NCBI GenBank assembly: GCA_002307175.1
Contig: DBTS01000076.1
Location: 14,024 to 78,023, forward strand
Direction of reading: 5' to 3'
DNA: 64,000 bases
DNA from: Rhodocyclaceae bacterium UBA1310
Lineage (GTDB): Bacteria > Pseudomonadota > Gammaproteobacteria > Burkholderiales > Rhodocyclaceae
Shown here piece after piece: positions 56,747 to 64,000 of the stretch; position 1 is the first letter of the stretch; each line of letters opens with the position of its first letter. Under the pieces are notes generated by a model. That model worked only from the letters and a program-made list of their open reading frames with translations, did not search any database and was not told the DNA's origin. The position numbers and the translations under genes are program-made.

Positions 56747-57652
56747 TCATTCTTCCTTCTTCTTGCCGCCGAAGAACTTGCGTACGGCGGCGCCAATACC
56801 CACCAGCGCTAGGGCAGAGATTTTCCAGGCTTTGAGAAGAAAGACTCCGAGCGCAGCGAGCAGGCCCAGTTTCTTGACGGCAATCCCACCAACCAGGGCC
56901 GCCAGTCCATACTCGGCTACTTTATCGGTAGCACCGTTGAAATCCGCGTAGCGCTTGCCGGAATTGAATTCGACTGCCGCCAGCAGAGTACGTGCCAAGG
57001 GCTTTTCGCGTTCCACGCTATCCGCATCGGTCACCAGATTCAGCGACATGTAGCCTTCCCTGCCAAGAAGGTAGGTATTGTAGTTGACCCCCTGGGTGGC
57101 ATTTGCGGGAGCCCCCTTATCTTGCAAAGCTGCGGACCACACCAGACGATGCGAGGAGGCTTCATAGGCAGGTTTTTCAATCCAGCCGGTGACTTCGAAT
57201 TCCTGGATACCACGTTTGCGCCGATCTTCATTGGCAGCTTCAGTACCTTTTTTGAGATTGTCGAGCATCTCATCGGCTTTCCAATCCCTGGCGTCGTCAT
57301 CCTTGATATAACCCGCCGGGTTGTAATTGATCGACACAAACCCCGACAGGTCTTCGGCAACCACCATGCCAAGGTAATCCGGCCCAACCTGATTGCCCAA
57401 GGCATTCATGACGGCACTCGCTTCAGCCACGGGAATATAGGCATAGCCCGCAGGCAATTTGAGTATCGCTTGGTCCTTCAGGGTGATTTCCGCTGGCCCG
57501 CTCTTGGCCACGGCCTGGGCAGCCTGATAGGCCTTCTGGATTTCCGTCTGCTGGGGACTCGGGCTGGCATTTTCATCCTGTGCGGCGTGCACCGCCGGCA
57601 CAAGCAGACAAAAGCCCGTCACGACACTAGCCAGTATGCGCAACAGATACAT
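56747..57652 (-). CDS. DUF2167 membrane protein
   Basis: 301 residues with a signal peptide (about 1-23). Family marks: SGPAEITLKDQAILKLPAGYAYIPVAEASAVMNALGNQ, LGMVVAED, SINYNPAGYIKDDDARDWKADEMLDNLKKGTEAANEDRRKRG. Hydrophobic C-terminal segments (about 248-290) end in a basic tail. Function unknown. The broken M50 gene follows after 38 bp in the same direction. Confidence 0.88.
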   Translation of the reverse strand: MYLLRILASVVTGFCLLVPAVHAAQDENASPSPQQTEIQKAYQAAQAVAKSGPAEITLKDQAILKLPAGYAYIPVAEASAVMNALGNQVGPDYLGMVVAEDLSGFVSINYNPAGYIKDDDARDWKADEMLDNLKKGTEAANEDRRKRGIQEFEVTGWIEKPAYEASSHRLVWSAALQDKGAPANATQGVNYNTYLLGREGYMSLNLVTDADSVEREKPLARTLLAAVEFNSGKRYADFNGATDKVAEYGLAALVGGIAVKKLGLLAALGVFLLKAWKISALALVGIGAAVRKFFGGKKKEE

Positions 57653-57791
57653 GCATTACTCCTGCATTTTCAATTGTGGGTGACACGCATGGTGCCAAGC
57701 CCTGCGGATAAACACAATGTATTTCGTCACACCACAAAGGCCTGCCGTGGCGTATGCTGGCGACCCCCGTAATCAGAGAATCCTGCGCAGC

Positions 57792-58184
57792 ATGAAAACT
57801 GCCGAACCCTGTCCCTGTGGCGGAAAGAGCTACGCCGATTGCTGCGGCCGTTATCATGGCGAAATTCCGGCACCGAGCCCTGAAGCGCTGATGCGCTCGC
57901 GTTATTCTGCGTTTGCTCTGGGGCTTGAAGATTATCTGCTGGCAAGCTGGCATCCCGACACCCGCCCGGCTGAGCTGGATGTGCACACCCCACCACAGCC
58001 TAAATGGATCGGTCTGCAGGTACTGGAGGCCAGGATGCAGGATGCCACGCATGGCACGGTGCATTTTGTGGCGCGCTGCCGCATCGGCGGCAAAGCCCAC
58101 CGGCAGGAAGAAAACAGCCGCTTCGTTTGCGAAGATGGCCGCTGGTATTACCTGGATGGGGTTGAGGCAGAATCCGGTAACTGA
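57792..58184 (+). CDS. ychJ: YchJ family SEC-C protein
   Basis: 130 residues from ATG 57792. Starts with the zinc-binding SEC-C motif CPCGGKSYADCCGRYHGEIPAPSPEALMRSRYSAFALG and ends GRWYYLDG; this is UPF0225/YchJ. Function unknown; SEC-C motifs bind zinc and often partner proteins. Its 3' end overlaps the convergent gene by 37 bp. Confidence 0.88.
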   Translation: MKTAEPCPCGGKSYADCCGRYHGEIPAPSPEALMRSRYSAFALGLEDYLLASWHPDTRPAELDVHTPPQPKWIGLQVLEARMQDATHGTVHFVARCRIGGKAHRQEENSRFVCEDGRWYYLDGVEAESGN

Positions 58185-58624
58185 TCGGCACGCGCCGTGC
58201 GGATAGCCTCGGTGGCTTCGTACTCGGCCAGGCGCAGACTCGCCTGCTCACGCTCTTCGACTGTCAGCGCCTGATAGCCACGCATGCCGGGCCAGCCGTA
58301 GCCCCAGCGAAATGGCGTGGGCCAGTAAGGAGCGCCACCGACACGTACTCCCACGCGCATGATGCCGCCAATCACCGGCTCACCGGCGGCAGCCACGCAA
58401 CGCTCCAGTTCATTGTCGGCAGCAAGGCGCTCGGCATAGGTACCACCAGCCCAGTAGGCTTTGTCGTGCATCACACAGCAATCCCGCCAGAGCGTTTTCT
58501 GGGAGGTGGTGCCATCGGGGAAATCACTGCACCCGTCCGTGGTGAACGGGGCAATATCTTCTGCCCGGGCTATGGCACAGACAGAAAAGAGCACGGCCGG
58601 CAGGAGAATCCTAGCCGCGCGCAT
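58148..58624 (-). CDS. secreted phospholipase A2-like protein
   Basis: 158 residues from ATG 58624, which gives a clean signal peptide (cleavage after IARA). The mature start [33 protein letters not shown] carries the CCxxHD catalytic signature of phospholipase A2. [16 protein letters not shown] follows. Overlaps queC by 14 bp at its 5' end and ychJ by 37 bp at its 3' end. Enzyme activity is likely but the substrate is not known. Confidence 0.75.
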   Translation of the reverse strand: MRAARILLPAVLFSVCAIARAEDIAPFTTDGCSDFPDGTTSQKTLWRDCCVMHDKAYWAGGTYAERLAADNELERCVAAAGEPVIGGIMRVGVRVGGAPYWPTPFRWGYGWPGMRGYQALTVEEREQASLRLAEYEATEAIRTARADQLPDSASTPSR

Positions 58625-59297
58625 ACCGCGTCGGGTCAGCCAGACCGGCTGTCTCAAAGCCAGCCCGGCGCAGGCGACAGGCATCACACTCGCCACAGGC
58701 ACGACCTTCATCATCGGCCTGATAGCAGGTGACGGTCATTGCGTAATCGACGCCCAGTGCAGTACCGCGCTGCACAATTTCGGCCTTTGAAAGCCGGAGC
58801 AGCGGTGCGTGAATGCGCAGGCGATGGCCTTCGACACCTGCCCGCGTTGCCAGATTGCCCATGGCCTCGAACGCTGCGATGTATTCGGGGCGGCAATCCG
58901 GGTAGCCGGAATAATCGACGGCATTGACGCCCACGAAGATGTCGTTGGCACCCAGCACCTCGGCCCAGCCCAGTGCCAGCGAGAGCATCACAGTGTTGCG
59001 GGCAGGCACGTAAGTCACGGGAATGATGTCTTCCTGCACGCCATCGATCGGGACAGCAATCGAGGCATCAGTCAGGGCGGAACCGCCGAACTGGCCAAGA
59101 TCAACGTGGGCCACGCGATGTTCCACTGCCCCCAGCACACTGGCCACTTTCTTGGAGGCAATGAGTTCGGCGGCATGACGCTGGCCGTAAGCCACCGACA
59201 GGGCATAGGCATCAAAGCCTTCGGCGCGGGCAATCGCCAGACAGGTTGCAGAATCCAGGCCGCCGGAGAGCAGCACGATGGCACGAGGTGCGGACAT
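58611..59297 (-). CDS. queC: 7-cyano-7-deazaguanine synthase QueC
   Basis: 228 residues. PP-loop ATPase motif [16 protein letters not shown], plus [41 protein letters not shown] and the zinc site [27 protein letters not shown]. Makes preQ0 for queuosine. Forms with queE the downstream end of the tol cluster. Confidence 0.97.
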   Translation of the reverse strand: MSAPRAIVLLSGGLDSATCLAIARAEGFDAYALSVAYGQRHAAELIASKKVASVLGAVEHRVAHVDLGQFGGSALTDASIAVPIDGVQEDIIPVTYVPARNTVMLSLALGWAEVLGANDIFVGVNAVDYSGYPDCRPEYIAAFEAMGNLATRAGVEGHRLRIHAPLLRLSKAEIVQRGTALGVDYAMTVTCYQADDEGRACGECDACRLRRAGFETAGLADPTRYARG

Positions 59298-59366
59298 GGT
59301 AAGACTCTATTCTGATAAAACTAACAAGCGGGAGATTATCCCATCTTTCCGCTCTGGCGCGGCAGT

Positions 59367-60014
59367 TCAGACCCCGGTCCGGTCACCCCAGATCACACGA
59401 TGCATCTGCACCTGCATGCGGACAGCCAGACCATCGCGCAAGATCCACTCGGCCAGATCGGCAGGCGTCAGTTTGCCCTGCACCGGGGAGAGCAGCACAG
59501 TGCATTTTTCGCTCAAAGCGTGTTGCGTGATCTGAGCGCGGGCCCACTGATAGTCGGCTTCGTCAGCCAGCACAATCTTGATCTCGTCCTGCGCATTCAG
59601 ACACGCAAGATTTTCCCAATGATTGCGGGCCACTTCACCGGAACCGGGCGCCTTCAGATCCATGATGCGGGAGACTCGTGGGTCAACTCCCGCAATATCC
59701 AGCGCGCCCGAGGTTTCGAGCGACACGGAATGGCCTGCATCACACAAGGCCCGCAACAATTCCAGGCAGGCTTTCTGCGCCAGCGGCTCGCCACCGGTAA
59801 CACAGACATGGCGGGCCTTGTGCCGCGCCACTTCGGAGAGAATATCCTCCAGCGCCCAATGCTTGCCGCCACTGAAGGAATACTCGGTATCACACCAGAC
59901 ACAGCGCAAGGGGCAGCCAGTCAGCCGCACAAACACGGTAGGCAGCCCGACGCGTGTCGACTCCCCCTGCAGGGAGAAAAAAATCTCCGTCACGCGCAAA
60001 CTGCTGCCGGCCAT
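59367..60014 (-). CDS. queE: 7-carboxy-7-deazaguanine synthase QueE
   Basis: 215-residue radical SAM enzyme. Motif GCPLRCVWCDTEYSF (CxxxCxxC), GGEPLAQKACLELLRAL, and SLETSGALDI. Makes CDG from carboxy-tetrahydropterin; queD is not in the window. Starts 5 bp after cpoB. Confidence 0.96.
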   Translation of the reverse strand: MAGSSLRVTEIFFSLQGESTRVGLPTVFVRLTGCPLRCVWCDTEYSFSGGKHWALEDILSEVARHKARHVCVTGGEPLAQKACLELLRALCDAGHSVSLETSGALDIAGVDPRVSRIMDLKAPGSGEVARNHWENLACLNAQDEIKIVLADEADYQWARAQITQHALSEKCTVLLSPVQGKLTPADLAEWILRDGLAVRMQVQMHRVIWGDRTGV

Positions 60015-60019
60015 AAGGA

Positions 60020-60790
60020 TTACTTCTTCTTGGCGATACGCTGCTTGGCGCTCTTGCCAGCATCGGAATTCGGGAAACGGGCCACCAATTTTTCCAGTGT
60101 GGCACGTGCGGCCTTGGCGTCGCCGCCTTCCTGCTGGGCATTGGAAAGACCGAGCATGGCATCAGGTGTCAGCTGATCTTCCGGCCAGTTGGCAACAAGC
60201 TTGGCGTAAAAATCACGCGCACCATCGTAGTCACGCACGCGCATCAGCGATTCTGCGGCCCAGAAGTGTGCTCCTGGCAGGAAGGCGCTCTTCGGCCAAT
60301 TCTTGATGAACTGCTTAAATGCTGTGGCGGCATCACCGTACTTGCCACCGCGCACCATGTTGATGGCTGCCTCGTAATCCTTGGGTTCCTGGCTGGGGTC
60401 AAGCTTGGGCTGATCGGCGCCAGCCTGGGCACCACCATTGCCTGCGGCGAGCTGGGCAACAATTGCCTCAAGCTTGCGCAGACGAGCATCCAGATCGTTA
60501 TAGAAAGCGTTCTGGCGCTGCTGATTCTGTTCGGTTTCGTTACCGACGACTTCGACCTGGCCACGAACTTCGGCGAGATCCTGTTTGACGCGATCAAGCT
60601 GGCTATTCAGCTCGCGCTGATTCTGCATCGTGGTGTCCTGCGAAGATTCAATCTTCTGCAGTCGGTTTTCGGTCTGTTGCTTGAATTGTTCGAGGCGACG
60701 ACGTGCTTCATCATCGTCGAACAGACCGGCGTGGGCAGGCAGCACGGCGCCAGCCAGCGTCAGGACCAAAAAGAGGGCATGAAGTTTCAC
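60020..60790 (-). CDS. cpoB: cell division coordinator CpoB (YbgF)
   Basis: 256 residues from GTG 60790, with AGGAG eight bases upstream. Signal peptide (about 1-21), coiled coil (about 30-115), then TPR repeats (about 135-250, YEAAINMVRGGKYGDAATAFKQF, LPGAHFWAAESLMRVRDYDGARDFYAKLV). Coordinates PBP1B activity with the Tol system at constriction. Confidence 0.94.
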   Translation of the reverse strand: MKLHALFLVLTLAGAVLPAHAGLFDDDEARRRLEQFKQQTENRLQKIESSQDTTMQNQRELNSQLDRVKQDLAEVRGQVEVVGNETEQNQQRQNAFYNDLDARLRKLEAIVAQLAAGNGGAQAGADQPKLDPSQEPKDYEAAINMVRGGKYGDAATAFKQFIKNWPKSAFLPGAHFWAAESLMRVRDYDGARDFYAKLVANWPEDQLTPDAMLGLSNAQQEGGDAKAARATLEKLVARFPNSDAGKSAKQRIAKKK

Positions 60791-60811
60791 AATTGCTCTC
60801 CTGAATATAGT

Positions 60812-60834
60812 GAAGCGGGCCCAAGGCCCGCTTC
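60812..60834 (-). other. hairpin between pal and cpoB
   Basis: Perfect 10-bp stem GAAGCGGGCC / GGCCCGCTTC with a 3-base loop, and no T tract on the minus strand. It may set the cpoB/pal ratio or protect the pal mRNA end. Confidence 0.6.
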
Positions 60835-60863
60835 CTCAGACATTACTGCTTACAGTCTGACGC

Positions 60864-61391
60864 TTACTTCTGGCTATAAACCAGGTCAGCGCGACGGTTT
60901 TCAGCCCAAGCTGCTTCGTCGTGACCTTGAGCCTTCGGCTTTTCCTTACCCAGCGACACGGCTTCAACCTGTGCTTCAGGAGCGCCGCCCAGCTTCAGGT
61001 TGTTGGAAACGGCTTCAGCACGCTTCTGGCCCAGGGCCAGGTTGTATTCGCGCGAACCGCGTTCATCGGTATTGCCCTGAACCAGCACCTTGGCTTCGCC
61101 AGTGGCCTTCAGGAACTTGGCGTGGTTAGCCAGCAGTTCGGTGTATTCGTCCTTGACGTCATACTTGTCAAAGTCGAAGTACACGCTGCGCTTTGCCAGA
61201 GCCGGATTGGAATCCAGCTTGTCGAAGCCCTTGAACGGGTCAGCCGTCACAGCCGTCGGCTGGGAAGCCGGAGCGATGTCGGACGCAGCAGCCGGCGTGG
61301 CAGCCGGTTGCACCGGAGCCGGGGTGGTCGGTGCGGTGGAACAAGCCGCGAGCAGAGCGGCCAGGGATGCAGCAACAGCAAGTTTCTTCAT
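60864..61391 (-). CDS. pal: peptidoglycan-associated lipoprotein Pal
   Basis: 175 residues, preceded by CGGAGAAAATC. Lipobox LAALLAACS, then an Ala/Pro/Thr linker and the OmpA-like domain with SVYFDFDKYDV and NTDERGSREYNLALGQKRAEAV. Anchors the outer membrane to peptidoglycan and binds TolB. Confidence 0.97.
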   Translation of the reverse strand: MKKLAVAASLAALLAACSTAPTTPAPVQPAATPAAASDIAPASQPTAVTADPFKGFDKLDSNPALAKRSVYFDFDKYDVKDEYTELLANHAKFLKATGEAKVLVQGNTDERGSREYNLALGQKRAEAVSNNLKLGGAPEAQVEAVSLGKEKPKAQGHDEAAWAENRRADLVYSQK

Positions 61392-61440
61392 GATTTTCTC
61401 CGATTACGAAGATTTTTATGGTCAAGGGATGAGAATTTTT

Positions 61441-62721
61441 CTACTTCTCGAACGGCCTCCATGCCGGCTCGCGCACGTCTCCGGCCCGATTATTGAGTCG
61501 GTAGCGGGTACGGCCGTCGGTAGAGACAACTGAAAGCACGCCACGACCCCCCACCTCTGTAGCATACAGAATGGTGCGGCCGTCCGGTGCGAAACTGGGC
61601 GATTCGTCTTTGGCTGAATCGGTAAGCACTTGAGTTTGTTGTGTGGCCAGATCCATCATGGTGAGCTGGAACCGACCATCATTTCTTGAAATGTACACGA
61701 GGGTCTTGCCATCGGCTGAAAGCCTAGGGGTGACATTGTACGCCCCTGAGAAGGTAACGCGCTGGGCCCCACCTCCGTTGACAGACATTCGATAAATTTG
61801 TGGTGAGCCCCCACGATCAGACGTGAAGTATATCTGGCTCCCGTCCGGTGTAAACACCGGTTCGGTATCAATGCCTGAAGAACTGGTCAGGCGACGCAGC
61901 CCGGAACCATCGGAATTGATCAGATAGATCTGCGACAAACCATCCCGTGTCAGCACAATTGCCAGACGATGTCCGTCCGGTGACCAGACCGGCGCCGAAT
62001 TGGAGCCCTTGTAGTTGGCCAGCACGGTGTGGAAGCTGTTGGCAAGACGACGAATGTAGATGATAGGCTTCTTTTTGTCGAAGCTTACATAGGCGATGGA
62101 CTGCCCATCCGGTGACCACGTCAGCGACATGATAGGCTCGCGCGAAATGAGCATCGGCACGGCGTTTTCGCCATCAAAATCCGACATCATCAAACGAAAC
62201 TGGGAGCCATTCTTCTCGACATAGGCAATGTTCGTGGCGAACAGGCCGGGCATGCCGAGGAGTTTTTCGTAGACCAGATTGGCGATGTAGTGACCCAGCA
62301 CCCGGCTCTGATCGGGGCGTACCGACTTCTTGTAGCCAAACAGCTCGGTGCCGGCGGCTACGTCATACAGATGAAAGCGCACATCCACCAGATCGCCCTG
62401 ACCCTGGGTGATGCCGCCGATCAGCACCGCATTGGCGCCACGCCCACGCCAGCCGTTGTAATCCGGCGCCTGACCTTCGACGGCGAGCAGATTGCCGCCA
62501 TCAATCTGGCGGAACATGCCGGACATGTCCAGATCCTTGCGGATCACTTCGGTGACACTTCCCTTCATCAGGGCTTCACCGGCGAAGCTGGGTTCACCGA
62601 TCGGGTAACGACTGGAACCCGCGCCGGAGATCTCAACTGTCAGTTGAGCCTGGCTGACGCCTGCCAGACAGGCAAGCCCCAGCGTCACGATCACGGTCAG
62701 TAGATGTCTGAATTTCATCAT
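61441..62721 (-). CDS. tolB: Tol-Pal system protein TolB
   Basis: 426 residues. Signal peptide (about 1-25), N-terminal TolB domain (about 30-160, VEISGAGSSRYPIGEPSFAGE) and six-bladed propeller with repeats such as SWSPDGQSIAYVSF-type, VWSPDGHRLAIVL and SFAPDGRTILYAT. Periplasmic link between Pal and TolA. Confidence 0.97.
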   Translation of the reverse strand: MMKFRHLLTVIVTLGLACLAGVSQAQLTVEISGAGSSRYPIGEPSFAGEALMKGSVTEVIRKDLDMSGMFRQIDGGNLLAVEGQAPDYNGWRGRGANAVLIGGITQGQGDLVDVRFHLYDVAAGTELFGYKKSVRPDQSRVLGHYIANLVYEKLLGMPGLFATNIAYVEKNGSQFRLMMSDFDGENAVPMLISREPIMSLTWSPDGQSIAYVSFDKKKPIIYIRRLANSFHTVLANYKGSNSAPVWSPDGHRLAIVLTRDGLSQIYLINSDGSGLRRLTSSSGIDTEPVFTPDGSQIYFTSDRGGSPQIYRMSVNGGGAQRVTFSGAYNVTPRLSADGKTLVYISRNDGRFQLTMMDLATQQTQVLTDSAKDESPSFAPDGRTILYATEVGGRGVLSVVSTDGRTRYRLNNRAGDVREPAWRPFEK

Positions 62722-62746
62722 TATCGGTAAACCTTAATCCTAAATT

Positions 62747-63628
62747 TTAATAATCAGGGTCCAGTGGATCAAATTTGAACGTATTAGGCTTGCCAATTGC
62801 GTCTGGTGGTGGTTGCGGCAACGGTTCGGCAGCCTTGATGGCCCCCTTGATGATCTGATCCAGCGCAGAATTCCCTGAACTTTTGACGAGTCTGGGTTCA
62901 GCTCTGAGTCTGCCATCCGGATAGAGTTCCACCTCGAATTCAGCCGTCGGCCTGCCCTTCAGTCCGGGTGGCAGCACCATCAAACCGCGAATCTTGGAGA
63001 CCACCTTGGATTTCCAGGCATCGTTGGCGCCAGAGCGATCTGCCCCTGCCGCTGCCGAATGGGCTAGCCCGGCTTGCTGGGCGAGCTTGGCTTGCATCTG
63101 TGCATCGCGGGCTGCTTTCATATCATTATTAAGCATCCGCTCCATACGATCCGTCGGTGCAGTATCCGGCTTTGGTGTATCAGGCTTCTTATCCTGCTTC
63201 TTCGGGTCCGGCTTCTTTTCAGGCTCGGGTTTTTTCTCGGGCTCGGGCTTCTTTTCCGGTTTTTTCTCAGGCTTGGACTGTTCCGGCTTCGGCTCTTCGG
63301 GCTTCTTTATCTTCTTCTTTTCCGGCTCTTTCAGCGCGATATCCGGCTTTTCCACCGGCACAGGCTTCTCTTCGACGGGCTTGGGCTTTTCTTCCACCGG
63401 CTTGGGTTCTGGCCTGGGCTCAGGCTCAGGGGGTGGGGGCTGCACCGCCTGTGCCGGAATCGCCGGCACACTGCGCACCAGATCCACGCTCGCGGCTTCG
63501 GGAGGATGGCTCTGCCACTGCACGCCAAAAAACAGCAGCGCGAGGAGCGCCCCGTGCATGAGCGCACTGAAGACAATGCCGCTCCATTTGCCCGGTTCGG
63601 GCCGACTATTATGATGTGGTGTGTTCAC
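62747..63628 (-). CDS. tolA: Tol-Pal system protein TolA
   Basis: 293 residues. One N-terminal membrane segment (about 17-38, SALMHGALLALLFF), then a long Pro/Lys/Glu-rich stretch (about 63-155) and a C-terminal TonB-like domain (about 205-293). The charged repeats are richer in proline than the E. coli alanine-lysine helix, so the arm may be extended rather than helical. Confidence 0.93.
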   Translation of the reverse strand: MNTPHHNSRPEPGKWSGIVFSALMHGALLALLFFGVQWQSHPPEAASVDLVRSVPAIPAQAVQPPPPEPEPRPEPKPVEEKPKPVEEKPVPVEKPDIALKEPEKKKIKKPEEPKPEQSKPEKKPEKKPEPEKKPEPEKKPDPKKQDKKPDTPKPDTAPTDRMERMLNNDMKAARDAQMQAKLAQQAGLAHSAAAGADRSGANDAWKSKVVSKIRGLMVLPPGLKGRPTAEFEVELYPDGRLRAEPRLVKSSGNSALDQIIKGAIKAAEPLPQPPPDAIGKPNTFKFDPLDPDY

Positions 63629-63633
63629 CGTGC

Positions 63634-64000
63634 TTACTGCCCCGGCTGCACCAGCAGGCCGACCTTGTTGATATTGTTGCGTTGCAGCAGATCCATGACC
63701 TTCATGACCTCTTCGTAACGAATCCGTTTGTCGGCCTGGATCACCACGGGACGGTCCGGATCTTCATCCTGCGCTGCCCGCAACTGTGCCAGCAGATCCT
63801 GCTCCTGCACATTCTCGGCGGGTTTGGAGGTCTTGCGATCCTGCAAGGTCCAGTCATCGGTGCCCTTCACGGTCACCACCATCGGCTCGGCCTTGGCCTG
63901 CGAAGTCTTCTTCATGCTTGGCAGATCCACGGTGCCGCTCGGTATCATCGGCGCCGTCACCATGAAGATCACCAATAGCACCAGCATCACGTCGATGTAG
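63634..64000 (-). CDS. tolR: Tol-Pal system protein TolR, partial
   Basis: ExbD/TolR family; the gene runs off the right edge, so the N terminus is missing. Visible: MLVLLVIFMVTAPMI (membrane helix without the leading cytoplasmic part), IPSGTVDLPS, and VVIQADKRIRYEEVMKVMDLLQRNNINKVGLL. Stator of the Tol motor; followed by tolA after 5 bp. Confidence 0.95.
   Translation of the reverse strand, partial: YIDVMLVLLVIFMVTAPMIPSGTVDLPSMKKTSQAKAEPMVVTVKGTDDWTLQDRKTSKPAENVQEQDLLAQLRAAQDEDPDRPVVIQADKRIRYEEVMKVMDLLQRNNINKVGLLVQPGQ

Noticed and set aside
62994..63614. 206-residue open frame on the plus strand rich in Phe/Ser/Gly
   Set aside because: Antisense of the Lys/Glu/Pro repeats of tolA; not a gene.

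Overview
The window is GC-rich chromosomal DNA with long open frames on both strands and no rRNA, tRNA, IS element, phage gene or CRISPR array that I could find. Gene content points to a Gram-negative betaproteobacterium: gatC diverges from mreBCD-mrdA-rodA-rlpA, ybeD-lipB-lipA follow, a DUF1840 gene is present, and the right end is the usual tolR-tolA-tolB-pal-cpoB-queE-queC block. A polygalacturonase, a polyserine-linker GH5 glucanase and a UbiD-type aromatic acid decarboxylase suggest a plant-matter degrader. A Rhodocyclales-like genus is possible, but the sequence alone does not fix it.

Layout. 1-7061: a CreB/CreC two-component system, a secreted VIT+VWA protein ending in a PEP-CTERM-type tail, an exosortase and a stand-alone GT51 transglycosylase. 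A perfect CreB-binding repeat (TTCAC-N6-TTCAC) sits just upstream of the VIT gene. 7085-13051: polygalacturonase, a DUF3828-like secreted protein, LysP, a DUF190 protein and Tpm. 13193-19636: Pta, a HI0933-type flavoprotein, an unknown protein and Rep helicase. 20015-26472 (minus strand): S4 RNA-binding protein, alpha/beta hydrolase, PBP1C, Cca and AsmA, mostly overlapping. 26646-32661: MscL, two paralogous orphan response regulators, metallo-hydrolase, TrxB-like flavoprotein, DUF1840, lipoprotein, LysE exporter. 32783-35123 (minus): gatC-gmhA-gatA. 35283-44262: cell-shape operon and lipoate genes. 44344-50192: LysR regulator and the UbiD/UbiX cluster. 50257-51626: a metal-regulation operon (YqjI-like, DUF3861, Fur-like). 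51997-58624: accessory genes, including GH5, a lipase-like protein, an ArsR regulator with a YiiX-like hydrolase, and a frameshifted M50 protease. 58148-64000: queC, queE and the Tol-Pal genes.

The most system-like locus is the first. Regulator, sensor, surface substrate, sorting enzyme and a wall-glycan polymerase lie together, and a matching regulatory site sits in front of the substrate gene. It resembles the known proteobacterial dedicated sortase system (two-component pair, VIT/VWA target, sortase), but with an exosortase in place of the sortase. Other unusual points are a PBP1C that has lost all three transpeptidase motifs, gmhA inserted between gatC and gatA with no gatB nearby, and an ArsR/YiiX pair carrying related palindromic AT-rich operators.
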